Shown here one piece after another: positions 12,308 to 27,877 of a stretch of DNA of 64,000 nt (position 1 is its first letter; each line of letters starts with the position of its first letter). A program made the translations under genes and the position numbers. The notes beneath the pieces are model-generated. The model was given only the letters and a program-made list of their open reading frames with translations, made no database searches and was not told the DNA's origin. Source of the DNA: Utricularia gibba (Eukaryota > Streptophyta > Magnoliopsida > Lamiales > Lentibulariaceae); contig NEEC01000010.1 of NCBI GenBank assembly GCA_002189035.1, positions 2,604,001 to 2,668,000 of the forward strand, given 5' to 3'.

Positions 12308-14484
12308 GACCCCCAGTCTCCTCCCCCGACCCAGCCACCATGTGACTTGTATCGTGCGAGACCAAAAAGGAATGTGTAACATTTACGTCGGTACATACTA
12401 TTTTCGACGTCCGGAAATGGAAAACCATAGTAATTCATAATGTCCAATAATGTCCCCATATCAAGTTAGTTTTATTACCATACCTGAAGTCCAAATTTTG
12501 ATCCCCGGTCAAACCGGACCCATGTTCGGGTTTTTAATGCTCGGTTGGCGCTAGAAGAATGGTCCGGTCCGGTTTGGGGTTGAGGTTGTGTTTAGGTGGC
12601 AGAAGAGTCATTATATGCATCCCTATCCCCCGCTGCACAAACTAGCTGTTCCCTGCTCCCAGGCGCAGGCTTCCCCTTTTTACTTACTGTTTTTAATTTT
12701 TACTGCGCCCTCGCCACGTGCCTAATGTTCTGGATAATGTTCTTTTTTAGTAGAATGGTTAATCTACCCGACCCGACCCCAGTATCATTAAACCATCCTA
12801 CCAACTAACAACATAAATTCCAAAATTTTGGACACATCTATTACCTATGTCACTATATCTCTTTATTAATTATTTCAAACGGTAACAATTCATGATGTTC
12901 ACTATATAAAATTTCATTCTGATAGAGTAAAAGTAGGATTGTATGATGCACAAACCGTGATGATTCACATTGCACATAGCATATTATTTCGATGAAGGTA
13001 TGACTGTATCATGTATAAATCGTCATATTTTACACTACTCATAACATATTATTTCAATACTCATTAAAAGTTTGTTTCAAAGTTCGTTATGAGTCATGTA
13101 CAAATCATGATAATTCATGTAGTCATGTATGTTGCTACATAATTGATAGTATTACTTATATATATTTTTTGTATGTGAAGATAATAATAATAATGAAACA
13201 TTTTTCAAATGTGTCCCCATGCTAAAGTCTTAGCCCTCGGCTTCCAGAAACTTTTGTTTTATTGCACAATAATAAATAAAACAAAATAACCGGTTCACAT
13301 GGGACGGAGACAATGACAATGGAGCCGGCGTTTGGAGCGCAAGGGGTCGGGGAGTTTGGAGGACAAAATGGTAATTGACGGATGCACAATAATTACCCAA
13401 AGGACAAAGACGCACGTGGATGATGAGCACGCCAGGCTAGGGATTTGGTCACGGTCGTACTGCTGTCCAGTTCTGGACATCTAAATTGACTTCAATTATT
13501 TATTACCCACCGCAACATTCATATAATTTAATTAATTTTTTTTTATCTCCACTAAAAACTTTCAAATTTTTAGAATTTCTTTGTTTACAAAAATCGTTGA
13601 ATCTTAATTTTGAATCTAATGATTAAATAAGTTATTATTTAAAAAATTTACACTTATTTTAAAAAATATATTTATACTTTTCAATTAATATATAATTTTT
13701 TATATATTATAAAATAGTTTTACGATCCTAAAATTGATTTTATTTTACATGATTTGAAATGCATAGTAAAAATATGGAATCATTCTTAATGTTAGGGATT
13801 GAATGTGTTGTAAATGTCAATCATTTGTTGTCAAAAAATGGTGCATCTTCTCCTCCTTCGTACCCATGTCTAAAGCCTTGTGTCACACGACAAACATTTA
13901 ATGCAATCCTTGGGAAAATGTCATGCTGGTACTTAGCCCGCAGGTGCGGTGCGGTGCGGTAGACGGGAGGACGGGAAACAGATCTGCGGCTCACGTTTGC
14001 TGCTGCGGCTTGCTCATTCGGGGTTTGACCGTCACCCCATTTTAAATTTAGGGTTTAGGGTTTAATATTTAGGGTTTAGGGTTTATATCAGCACATCAAG
14101 CCCTGATTCGGAGTGGTTGGAATGTGGGATTTTGTGGGGGAGGGTGTTAGGCAAGAGTTAAAAGGGAAAGAAGATTCCACGGGTGGTAAGTCTAAATTGC
14201 CTCTCCTCTTCTTCCTCCTGGTCTGTCTCTGACAGAGGAGAGGAGATGGCTGGTTGCTTATTGTGTACACAACCTTAATAAATTGCAATTGGATTCAGAG
14301 ATCGGGAATGATGAAACGAAACCTGCCGGCCTGGGCGAGGCAGCTCAGCTCAGCACTATCGTAATAATATAAACAAACACAACTGTTATTTTTATTTGAT
14401 GTGGGTTTTATTTATACTCCTCCTCCGGCGCTTTCTCATCCACTACTACACCTACGGGAGTCTGGAGTCTTGTTTTGTATCCGA
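12308..14484. other. Divergent intergenic region between TBL and ERF
   Basis: About 2.2 kb of mostly AT-rich DNA containing the promoters of both flanking genes. Open frames around 13230-13480 lack any recognisable family features. A GGTGCGGTGCGGT short repeat lies near 13945-13960 and telomere-like repeats at 14047-14085 (separate entry). Confidence 0.55.
14047..14085 (+). repeat. Interstitial telomere-like TTTAGGG repeats (telo-box pair)
   Basis: Two blocks (14047-14064 and 14068-14085), each with two perfect TTTAGGG units plus TTTA, separated by ATA. They lie about 400 bases upstream of the ERF start codon, so they may act as promoter telo-boxes rather than mark a former telomere. Confidence 0.8.
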
Positions 14485-14904
14485 ATGAATCCTCAGCAGG
14501 TCGCGCCGCCATACCTGAAGAAGGGCTCCCAGTTCCGGGGGGTCCGGAAGCGCCCATGGGGACGATACGCGGCGGAGATACGGGATCCCTGGAAGAAGAC
14601 CAGGAAATGGCTCGGTACCTTTGACACAGCGGAGGAAGCCGCCCATGCTTATGACGTCGCCGCCAGGACTCTCCGCGGCGCCAAGGCGAAAACCAACTTT
14701 GCTTACCCTGGGCCGCCGCAGACCCAGCAACCCTTTTACTGGTTTCCGATGGATTTCACGGCGCCACCTCATCATCGGGTTTATCACGTGCTGGAGGGAT
14801 GCGGAGCCGGTGGAGGGCAGGAGCAGATGAAAAGTAGCGGCGGCGCGCAGGAGAAGGAGCCGGTGGTTTTGTTCGACCTCAACCTCCCGCCGCCGCTGAT
14901 TTGA
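14485..14904 (+). CDS. ERF transcription factor with C-terminal EAR repression motif
   Basis: Intron-less, 139 residues. Residues about 16-75 are a complete AP2/ERF domain ([42 protein letters not shown]). The Ala and Asp that mark ERF- rather than DREB-type binding (GCC box) are present in the EIRD and WLGTF segments. The protein ends [11 protein letters not shown], an EAR motif of the LxLxL/DLNxxP type that recruits TOPLESS-class co-repressors. Small size plus EAR places it in ERF group VIII, likely a nuclear transcriptional repressor. The ATG at 14485 is the first usable one; the open frame extends upstream without an ATG. The start is four codons ahead of [10 protein letters not shown]. 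Confidence 0.92.
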   Translation: MNPQQVAPPYLKKGSQFRGVRKRPWGRYAAEIRDPWKKTRKWLGTFDTAEEAAHAYDVAARTLRGAKAKTNFAYPGPPQTQQPFYWFPMDFTAPPHHRVYHVLEGCGAGGGQEQMKSSGGAQEKEPVVLFDLNLPPPLI

Positions 14905-15543
14905 TCCCCTCCGGCCGCCGTTCCTCCACTCTGAGTCATATTTATTGAGTGAATGTACTATGTTTTTTGTACAGATATCATCCTCGCTGTCGAATGCTGA
15001 TGAGGGAAAAGGTGTGGAGCAGCAGTCATCATGAATATGTCTCTCCTTTTCCATGTAACAAACCATCACTTAAATGTCTCCGGTAGCCCATTCAAAAATA
15101 AACTTCACCACTTCAACCAGATTCTCTCATGACTCGTCCTTCAATCGGAGCAAATGGGGTTTCAAGCAGACCCCTTGTTATGAAGTTCATTCATCAGAAT
15201 CCTGAAAATCCAAAGCAAATTTTGATGTATCATTTAGTTGATTCATTAAAATTTTAGAGAGTGGTTGGTTCAGAGAGGATGTGCATTCCCAGGACACTTT
15301 GGCACGAAGGGGAAGAGTTCAGTTAGGCAGAAGCTAAGCCTGAACTTAACTTCCAAGTATGATTCCCCTTGTAATGTATTCCCAGGGGCCAGGACAATTT
15401 GCAAACCACAAGCTAACTCAAAGGATAAGGGGCAAGCCAGTGTGCCTAGGGTGAGGAGATCCCTTACAGGCTTCTGCTGGTACTTGGCGTAGTGGTTTTG
15501 ATGTTATGTTGATAAAAATATAGATAAAGGTACAATCACATGA
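14905..15543. other. Intergenic between ERF and tRNA-Gly
   Basis: ERF 3' UTR at the left. An open stretch of about 75 codons (15265-15492) is Lys/Arg/Ser-rich and matches nothing I recognise, and it has no ATG at its 5' end. I do not call a gene here. Confidence 0.5.
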
Positions 15544-15614
15544 GCACCAGTGGTCTAGTGGTAGAATAGTACCCTGCCACGGTACAGACCCGGGTTCGAT
15601 TCCCGGCTGGTGCA
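15544..15614 (+). tRNA. tRNA-Gly (anticodon GCC)
   Basis: A complete 71-base cloverleaf. The acceptor stem GCACCAG pairs with CTGGTGC, discriminator A. The D arm is TGGTCTAGTGGTAGA, the anticodon loop is CTGCCAC with anticodon GCC, and the T arm GGGTTCGATTCCC is intact. No intron. Confidence 0.97.
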
Positions 15615-16809
15615 ATTTCGTTTTTGTTTTTTATCTCATGAATTTTATCCTTTTCATGTTAATTTAGAAGAGAAATGGGGTGGGGACTCCATTCCCTGTT
15701 TTTTTTTTTTTTTTTTTTCAAAATTGCAGCTGCACCTTCCCCAACCCAAACACACGTCTCGTGGGACCGCGAATACCTCACCCTGATGCCCAATATTTGC
15801 GGTTGGATGTAAAAGTTAGATTTTGTCAGATCAGATCTTCCTGTCCGAATATTATTTCAACGGGCGCCGCTGCAGCTCCGATCGAGCATCGGAGGAATAC
15901 TCGGCCTGGATCGCCGAACGCTCCGGCACGAGATCGTTGCCTGGCTGATGACCCAAAACTATCGGACTCCAAAACGGTAGATTAAATTGTAATGGATATC
16001 TATCAAAATATCCATAAAAAGTTGTATTTTTTTATTAGATGTAATAAGATGTTAATTTTAAGTGCATTACTTTATATGATAGATATTGTAAATTGGATTA
16101 TCAATGAGAAATTAAAAAAGTGAATTTAACTAATTATTGAATTATAATTGAAACCTAAATTATTATTATTTAAATATATTGAACCCATTTTCTTATTTTA
16201 TTTACGAAATATTGAATTAGAATTAATTAAGATTCACACCCATCGTTTTAAATTTGAACTTCTTTGAATATCGCAGGCCGAGTCTGTAAATTGAATTAAC
16301 GGTGGCAGTGACACGGACACGGGAAGAGGGGACACGTTGATGCATGTATAAGACTGTAGGTGGAGATTAATATTCTTCCATAAAAGCTATCGAAGATTTG
16401 AGGGAAAAGAAGAAAAGGAAGTGGAACGGCTGCGGTGCGCGATGCGAAAAGGAAGGGGAGTTGCGACTCTTGACTCAGTGCGATGAAGTTGGGGAATATA
16501 CTAAGGAACATCCGTCGCGCTTCCCACATAAATATGGCCGGAAACCTCTTCTGTTTTTCACTGTGAATGTGCTTCAGACATACACTTGTCACTTTTCTCC
16601 GCATTTCAGCGATCAGGTTTTCTGATTTCTTCTGTTTCTGATCCCAAAATCTGGGTTTTTATTTTATTTTTTCAGTTCTGTGCATGAACGATTACGTGGG
16701 TTTTCTTGTCGATGTTGGGTTTCTTCTTTGACTGCCAGTGACGGATTTAATTGATTTTCTATTGTGCCGTTTCTCTGATTCTGGTTGATTAACTTTGATG
16801 CAGATAGGA
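15615..16809. other. Promoter and 5' leader of the phosphate transporter
   Basis: AT-rich upstream DNA with a T20 run near 15700. The last part, from about 16300, is probably 5' UTR with an intron whose acceptor (GATGCAG) ends at 16803, six bases before the ATG. Introns in the leader are common in PHT1 genes. A P1BS site is listed separately. Confidence 0.55.
16494..16501 (+). promoter_or_regulatory. P1BS element (GNATATNC), PHR1-type binding site
   Basis: GAATATAC fits the P1BS consensus to which PHR1-class MYB-CC factors bind under phosphate starvation. It lies about 310 bases before the start codon of a PHT1 phosphate transporter, where such sites are expected. The motif is short and could occur by chance. 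Confidence 0.6.
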
Positions 16810-18484
16810 ATGCCGGGGGAGAATTTGAGCGTACTCAACGCCCTAGATGTTGCGAAAACGCAATGGTACCATTTCACTGCAATTGTGATTGCGGGAATGG
16901 GGTTTTTCACCGATGCATACGATCTGTTCTGCATTTCACTTGTTACCAAAATGCTGGGTCGGATTTATTACCATGTTCCTGGTTCATCTAAACCCGGAAG
17001 CCTCCCTCCAAACGTCTCCGCCACCATCAATGGCGTGGCGCTGTGCGGGACGTTGGCGGGCAACTGTTTTTTGGGTGGCTTGGTGACAAAATGGGGAGGA
17101 AGAGAGTTTATGGGGCAACTCTAATGTTAATGTGCATCTGTTCAATCGCATCAGGGCTCTCGTTTGGGCGGGATGCGAAAGCGGTTATGTCAACTCTTGC
17201 TTTCTTCAGATTCTGGCTTGGTTTCGGAATTGGTGGGGATTATCCCCTTTCAGCAACCATCATGTCGGAGTACGCGAACAAGAAGACTCGTGGGGCGTTT
17301 ATAGCGGCTGTGTTTGCTATGCAGGGATTTGGGATCATGGCTGGTGGAGTTTTTGCTATGATTGTTTCTGCTGCTTTTGAAGCCAGGTTTAAGGCTCCTG
17401 CTTATCAAGTTGATCCCGATAGATCAACAGTTCCGGCGGCGGATTATGTCTGGAGAATCATTCTGATGGCCGGCGCTCTCCCGGCTTTGCTTACCTTCTA
17501 CTGGCGACTTAAGATGCCGGAAACAGCAAGATACACTGCGCTTGTCGCCAAGAATGCTAAACAGGCCGCAGCTGATATGTCAAAGGTTCTGCAGACTGAT
17601 ATTCAAGTGGAGAATCACAAGGTGACCATCTTTTTCCTTTTCCTTTCCCTTTCCACCGTGAAGATAGAGCAAGATGATGATATAGCACATAAATTTTGTA
17701 GGTGGAGCAAGCTGCTGGGCAAGGGAGGAATGCTTATGGCCTTTTCTCTAAGGAATTCGCAAAGCGCCATGGACTGCACTTGGTTGGAACTACAACAACA
17801 TGGTTTCTGCTAGATATCGCATTCTACAGTCAGAATCTTTTCCAGAAAGACATCTTCACCGCGGTGGGCTGGATCCCACCTGCGAAAACCATGAATGCAA
17901 TCGAAGAAGTCTTCACAATCGCCAGAGCTCAAACGTTGATCGCTCTCTGCAGCACTGTCCCTGGATACTGGTTCACAGTGGCCCTCATCGACGTGCTAGG
18001 GAGGTTCACTATTCAGATGATGGGATTCTTCTTCATGACAGTCTTCATGTTTGCTCTGGCGTTCCCTTACAATCACTGGATAAAGCCCGAGAACCGAATC
18101 GGGTTCGTCGTGATGTACTCCTTTACCTTCTTCTTCTCCAACTTCGGTCCGAATGCAACCACATTCGTCGTCCCCGCTGAGATTTTCCCCGCACGTCTAC
18201 GCTCCACTTGCCATGGGATATCTGCAGCTTCCGGGAAGCTCGGAGCCATTGTGGGTGCATTTGGGTTCTTGTATTTAGCTCAGAGCCGGGATCCTAAGAA
18301 GACAGATGCAGGCTACCCCCCTGGTATCGGCGTGAAGCATTCACTGATAGCGTTGGGCGTGGTTAATCTGCTGGGACTTGTGTTCACGTTTTTGGTCCCC
18401 GAACCCAAGGGGAAGTCTCTGGAAGATCTCTCCGGAGAAAACGAAGATTCCGGTGAAAGGAGCGGCGGCACGCAGGCGGTCTGA
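16810..18484 (+). CDS. PHT1: High-affinity phosphate transporter, PHT1 family, with one apparent 1-base frameshift
   Basis: Two exons, 16810-17621 and 17702-18484. With one missing base restored at about 17058-17060 the product is 531 residues, normal for PHT1. It is a plasma-membrane H+/phosphate symporter of the major facilitator superfamily. Marks seen: [17 protein letters not shown] at the N-terminus, [20 protein letters not shown] (TM1), the PHT1 signature [20 protein letters not shown], the long central hydrophilic loop containing the single intron, [18 protein letters not shown] and a charged C-terminus. At 17058 the frame passes from VALCGTLAG into the +1 frame [14 protein letters not shown]; a GGG run where GGGG is needed explains it. 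A P1BS site lies upstream. Everything else is intact, so I favour sequence error over pseudogene. Which PHT1 member it is cannot be decided. Confidence 0.9.
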
Positions 18485-18872
18485 AATACATCCATTCATT
18501 CCCGATCCCTGCTTTCTACCTTCTGAGGCGACGATTCATATATTCGCTTATTTAAAATAAGTTATTTTTTTATGCCAATGCCTTTTGGATGACGACAACC
18601 ATAATTTTTTTTAGTATTAAAGTTTTTTATTTTGAAAAATAGAATAATTTAATATATCAATTACAGTATATTTAGAGACCATTATTAGTTGGTTAAATCA
18701 TTCAATATTAATTTTTACACCGCATAAATATTGATAGTTTTTCAATTTTTTATAATAATATTAAGCTTTTTATTACCTTTTTTGGAAATGAAATGACATT
18801 TTTTTTTTCATTGAGATTTTATACTGCATATCACAATAAAGGCTATGTGGAAGCCATTAGAGCTCACTCTCA

Positions 18873-18878
18873 CATGCA
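18873..18878 (+). promoter_or_regulatory. RY element (CATGCA) in globulin promoter
   Basis: CATGCA lies 40 bases upstream of the TATA box. RY/legumin-box motifs are bound by B3 factors (ABI3, FUS3, LEC2) and drive seed-specific expression, fitting the downstream 11S globulin gene. Confidence 0.65.
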
Positions 18879-18917
18879 CACTGCAAGATGGCACTCTTCC
18901 TCCACCGCCAGCTTCCC

Positions 18918-18924
18918 TATAAAT
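18918..18924 (+). promoter_or_regulatory. TATA box of 11S globulin gene
   Basis: TATAAAT sits 53 bases ahead of the start codon, implying a short leader of roughly 25-30 bases, usual for seed storage genes. Confidence 0.7.
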
Positions 18925-18976
18925 TCGTACCCTATTCTGCGGTTCTGATCATCCACATCCGTTGTTCATCTTTGCC

Positions 18977-20516
18977 ATGGCTTCTACGCTCAAGCTTCTC
19001 TTCCTGGCGCTTGCCTCCTTTCTTCTTTTATCCTCCGTCGCCATAGAAGCGGCGTTCCAGGGGCGCCAGGGCCGCTGCAGCATCGACAAAATCGACTCCC
19101 GTGAGCCGTCCTACACCCGCGAGGCCGAAGGGGGCGTCACCGAGTTCTGGGATCACAAAAATGATGAGTTCCAGTGCGCCGGAGTCTCCATCCACCGCCA
19201 CCGCCTCCGCCGGAATGCTCTCATGCTCCCTGCGTACAACAACGCCCCTGTTCTCGCTTACGTTGTTCAGGGTAAGTAGATTCCATTTACATTGGCGTTA
19301 ATGATTTTCTAACGTAATTTCGGATTATTGCAGGCAAGGGTATGTTTGGGATGATGATCTCCGGTTGCCCTGAAACCTACGAATCACCCCAGGAATGGGA
19401 GCAGAGTGCCGGTGAAGGAGGGAGGAGATTCAGGGATAGGCATCAGAAAGTTGGGCGTTTCAGTCAAGGAGATGTTGTTGCGATTCCTGCCGGTGCTGCT
19501 CACTGGGCATACAACAATGGCGAAGAAGAGCTCGTTATCGTTGCTCTGCAGGACAATTCAAACTTCGCCAATCAACTTGATCAGGACCCAAAGGTAAATA
19601 GAGATTCTGTTGATCTGGAAACTGCATATGATTACAGAGGATGCTGATTTTGTGCTGTTGCTAGTCTTTCTTCCTCGCCGGAAATCCTCAAAGGGGACAA
19701 GGGCAGAGCGCGCGTGCCAGCAGGGGTACCCCACGCGGCGGCGAGCATGAGTTTGGGAATGTTTTCCGGGGATTTGACGCTCGCCTTTTATCGGAAATAT
19801 TCCAAGTAAACGAGGAGACAGCAAGGAAGCTCCAGGGAGAGGATGATAACAGGGGTCACTTGATCATCGTCGAGAGATCGCTTCAAGTGCTTTCCCCACC
19901 ACTCCGTGGCGAGGAGAGAGAATACGGCGGTCGGATGGAGGAGTCCGCCGGAAATGGACTTGAGGAGACCATTTGCTCGGCAAGAATCAGGGAGAACATC
20001 GACAGACCTTCTCGCGCCGACGTTTATAACCCACGCGCCGGTCGCTACAGCACTGCCAACAGCCTCACCCTCCCCATTCTCCGCTTCCTCGGACTCAGCG
20101 CCGCCAGAGGCGTTCTCCAGCAGAACGCGATAATGTCGCCGCACTGGTTCATCAACGCACACAGCATCGTGTACTTCACCCGAGGACAGGGGCGAGCGCA
20201 GGTGGTGAACAACCGTGGAGAAGCGGTGTTCGACGGCCAAGTGAAAGAAGGGCAAGTTTTGGTGGTGCCGTTCAACTTCGCCGTGGTGAAGCAGGCGTCG
20301 GAACAGGAAAGTCTTGAATGGGTGGAGTTCAACACCAACGACAATGCAATGATCAACACACTCAGTGGCCGAACTTCCGCTCTTCGTGCGATGCCAGCGG
20401 ACGTCCTCGCGGCGGCATATCAGATTCCGAGGGAGGAGGCGCAGAGGCTCAAGTTCGCCAGGATTGAGACCTTCTTCAGCACCGGCAAGAGCACCGGCCG
20501 GAAGTCGTCGGCGTGA
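18977..20516 (+). CDS. 11S globulin (legumin-type) seed storage protein precursor
   Basis: Three exons, 18977-19271, 19334-19593 and 19665-20516, encode 468 residues. A hydrophobic signal peptide covers about the first 25. The acidic chain has the first cupin (GVTEFWDHKNDEFQCAGVS, VVQGKGMFGMMISGCPETY, FSQGDVVAIPAGAAHW). The vacuolar processing site NGLEET is present at N282-G283, splitting acidic and basic chains that stay linked by the conserved cysteines. The basic chain holds the second cupin (MSPHWFINAHSIVYFTRG, FDGQVKEGQVLVVPFNFAV). The protein is stored as hexamers in seed protein vacuoles. 11S genes typically have three introns; only the first two are here, and the whole basic chain sits in one exon. 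RY and TATA elements upstream support seed expression. Confidence 0.96.
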
Positions 20517-20880
20517 AGGAAATGTAACGGTTTTTGAGGAAATAAGAGTGTCCTGAGGGAATGGGAATAAATAATGACACCTCAAACTCAAAAGTCAAAA
20601 CCTTGTGCTTTTATGCAATTTCATAAATTTAATTAAATAAATTCATAAAAAAATAAATAATAAAAATATTGGAAATATATTTTTTAAAACACAAGGACGA
20701 CGATCCCCCAAAGAGCCGAACTGTCAAAAGTGGGTGGGTTGGGACCTGGGGACCCTAAAAGGAGCTTCAGCGGGTACGTGGCGCGTTCAGGAGCACGTTC
20801 TGGGTGTTGAATTTCTTCAAGTTTTCCGGTGGTTGAGAGAAGGAGCCTGCCTTTGGCTTTAAGTTGCCGCTGGATTTTGG
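20517..20880. other. Intergenic between globulin and ABCI gene
   Basis: Contains the globulin 3' UTR (AATAAA-like signals near 20560-20660) and the leader of the next gene. I see no other feature. Confidence 0.55.
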
Positions 20881-22721
20881 ATGCCCCAAGCGACGGAGCA
20901 AGAGATGGAGGGATCTCATGCCGTACAAGTGAGCGGCATGCAATTCTCTTACGATGATCCTAGCACGCCTTTGTTCTTCAATTTCAGCCTCAGTGTCTCA
21001 CCCGGCTCCCGATGTCTTCTTGTGGGCGCCAATGGATCTGGTGAGGAGAGGAGAGGGCATTTCCTTTCAGAATTCTGATTTCGATGGTTCGGTTTGTTGG
21101 GTGGTTTTGATTTACTTTTTCTGGGCAGGGAAGACGACTTTATTGAGGATACTGGCAGGGAAGCATATGGTGGGCGGGAGAGATGTCGTTACAGTGTTGA
21201 ATCGCTCTGCTTTTCATGATACAAATCTTGTTTGTAGCGGTGACTTGGCTTATTTGGGAGAATCCTGGAGTAAATCTATTGGATCAGCTGTGAGTCTATG
21301 TAGTTTCTTATAATATGATTGTCGAAATTGATTTGTTTGGTTGCTTTCCGTTTTTGTTTAATGTTTGTAGCTGCCTACTTGAAGGTAAAGTGTGTTGTCT
21401 TGCTGATTTTCTTCACAATCTGATAGGGGGAGCTGCCACTCCAAGGAGATTTCTCTGCGGAGCATATGATATTTGGAGGTTCGTGGTCACTTATTTTCCA
21501 CTTCATATATCTGATTACTAAGCATTTGAAAGCAGCGAGATCATTGACTCATACGATTATTGCCCTGAGCTTTTCTTTAATATGATTCAGTTGAAGGGGT
21601 TGACCCCATCAGGAGAAAGAAGTTGATTGAACTTTTGGATATTGATCTTCAATGGAGGATGCATAAGGTCTCTGATGGCCAACGGCGCAGGGTTCAAATC
21701 TGCTTGGGACTCCTTAATCCTTTCAAGGTACCTTGCCCATACGTTGCATGTGCTGACATCAATACGTTTGATAAGCATCACTCGTGCAAATCAGCACTTC
21801 AATTCTTTTAATATCCAAATTTTCTTGGGTCTTCTTCATCTTTGCAAACTACCTCTTTCATAGTGGCTGGTTGTAACAAATGCCGAGTTACTCATGGAGC
21901 TTTAAGTGCTAGAACATTTTCTTTATCAAATAAAAAATTATGCCGAGACTTTGACAGAATAGAAGCTAAAACCACACTTTGATTTAGAGTTAGTACAGTT
22001 TTTCTTTAGTCTCCTTCACCCTATCAAGGTTGATATTTCCTACCAAGTTGGGTGTTTCTGACACCATCGACTATAAATCTTTGGTATGTTCTTGTGTTAT
22101 ACTAGTAGAGTTGTTAATTGGCTTCTTTATTAATCAATATTTCGTGTTAACAGATTTTCTTTTTTTGCATTGGAGGGATTACATGCTATATCTGTACTGT
22201 GTGCAGCTGCGCTAACCATAAGCTACCGTCCTCCAGGTTCTTTTGCTTGACGAGATAACAGTCGACTTAGACGTCGTGGCACGGATGGACTTGTTGAGCT
22301 TTCTAAGAGAGGAGTGTGAGCAGGTAATTCATTTCAGAACGCTCTCAAAAAACTCACCCCATTCTTTATCAATCCGCATCATCCTCAAGCTACGCCCCAA
22401 CTGCATATGTTTCAGAGGGAAGCAACAATCGTCTACGCAACTCACATCTTCGACGGGCTGGAGAGCTGGGCAAGTCACGTTGTTTATGTCCAAGATGGTG
22501 CCCTGAAGACGATGGAGAAGCTGTCTGAGCTTCAAGAACTCAAGAACTCCCCTAACCTCCTCTCAGTTGTGGAATCATGGCTGCGGTGCGAAGCTACAGA
22601 GATGGAGAAGAAGAAGAAGAAGGAGCCCTCGAGCTTCGTTACTCAAACTCAGCCTCCCAAGCCCTCCCTGTCCGATCGATCACCCTTCAGGTCTTCAAGG
22701 CATATGGCCTACTTCCGGTAG
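20881..22721 (+). CDS. ABC transporter I family ATPase (ABCI19/20/21-like soluble protein)
   Basis: Six exons: 20881-21040, 21129-21289, 21427-21478, 21591-21727, 22237-22323 and 22416-22721, giving 300 residues. It is a single nucleotide-binding domain with no membrane segment. The Walker A motif GANGSGKTT spans the first intron. The signature region reads [12 protein letters not shown], a variant of LSGGQ. Walker B is [12 protein letters not shown] and the H-loop is YATHIFDG. This domain order and the C-terminal ESWLR plus poly-Lys tail match the plant ABCI19/20/21 group, which are CCR4-NOT-type soluble ABC proteins reported as cytokinin-responsive; their substrate, if any, is unknown. A second in-frame ATG at 20905 could also be the start. 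Confidence 0.9.
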
Positions 22722-23471
22722 TATGCACGCTGAAAAAGAGAACTGCGGGAAGCTCGCTTTCCAGTTATGTTGTTGTATTTTATTAAATTGTATTTTCGGA
22801 ATAAATTAATTATAAATTGGCATATGCGTTACAGCGTTACTTCTCGTGAACAAGTATATAAAATAAATAAAAAAGAAAACTTAAATTGTTTTCTGTGGGC
22901 CCCAAATTTTGTTTTAATATATAATACGATATTAATTATTATTATTATTATTACTACTTATTTATAACAGTTTCCCTGCAACGAAATCTGAGGATTTCAC
23001 GTTTCTTGGTCATTCACCTGTCTCGGTCTGCTCCTCTCCTCTGGTCTGATCTTTTGCTCTTGTTTTGCCTTCTAATCTTCTCTTCGTGGCGTATAGGCTT
23101 TCCCTCTCCACAGATCTCCGCCTCCGTTTCTGGAGTGCAGCTTTTCTCCCCATGGATCCATGGTTTTTGTTTTCAATTCCGATTGCTCCTGTTCTGGGCT
23201 TCCATGATTAGAGAGGAACGCTTGGGGCTTCCTCACTCGACTTCTCCCCTTGGGGGTTTCTGTTCATATCAACGGTTTAACGTGGTTCAACCGGCGGAAA
23301 AGAACTACTGATCGGCAACTTGGGCACTATTTATGGTTTCGCTGTTGAGTTAACCTAGTTGTGTTATTTAGTTTGGGATTTCTTGTGGGAGAGTATTTTT
23401 TGTTTTGAGATTCGGGTTTATTTGAATTTTTTTTGAGCCTGGGCTGGTTCCGGGTTATTAGATTAGTTGAT
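22722..23471. other. Intergenic and 5' leader of casein kinase gene
   Basis: The ABCI 3' UTR, an ATT-rich simple stretch near 22930-22960, then a CT-rich leader from about 23010 typical of a plant 5' UTR. No other gene is evident. Confidence 0.55.
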
Positions 23472-27266
<3,795 letters not shown>

Positions 27267-27877
27267 ACTGGGTATGCTTCTCTTGATAACCCGATGTGAA
27301 AAACCTTTCCTCCATGTCTTTCTTCATATCCTTGGCTCTCTGCCGGGCTGGCCGGACCTGATCCGGTTGACGAATCTTGACTTGCTGCTTTGTAAATGTT
27401 AAGGCACATTGTGGCGCAAGTGCAGCAAGATCTCCTTACGTAGAGCTGCTTTGTTCCTCCTACGCCTAGTCATGTCACTTGTGCCTTTGCATGCTCATCA
27501 AGGACGCGCGAAACGGGATGTGGCAAATTTTCCATTTTTCAGAGACAAGATTCTGTGTAATGTTAACATTTTTTTTTTTTTTATCAGCATGTAATGTTTA
27601 CAATTATTGTAATGGGTTTGCTAAGGTGAATGAGCTTGATGTCTTGTTGTTTCTGACTCGGGATATAGGGCTTTTCACATGTGAGAAGACAAATATCTGC
27701 AAGTTTGACTCAAATTTCATGTTGGGTGGTGTAACTTTTTCTTTGAGTAGAATCATTATCGTGGAGTAGTAGGTATAATGTGTTCGATCAACAACACACA
27801 GGAAGGCTGCACAGTGTAATGTTGGAGCACAGCTAACCAAAGAAATGGATGCATAAATCTCCGGCAGCCGCAGCAGC
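27267..27877. other. Convergent 3' region between CKL and VPS2.3
   Basis: Holds the two 3' UTRs. Several short open frames lack similarity to anything I know. Confidence 0.55.

Larger units (their letters stand above)
18485..18976. other. Intergenic plus 11S globulin promoter
   Basis: AT-rich PHT1 3' flank followed by the seed-storage promoter. RY and TATA elements are given separately. Confidence 0.6.

Noticed and set aside
14452-15069. 205-codon minus-strand frame over the ERF gene
   Set aside because: Antisense to the AP2 domain coding sequence and low-complexity Arg/Ser-rich; typical GC-driven shadow.
15265-15492. 75-codon open stretch before tRNA-Gly
   Set aside because: No ATG at its start and no known family; composition does not look coding.
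19788-20591. 267-codon open frame on the minus strand
   Set aside because: It is the antisense shadow of the GC-rich globulin exon, with no family features.
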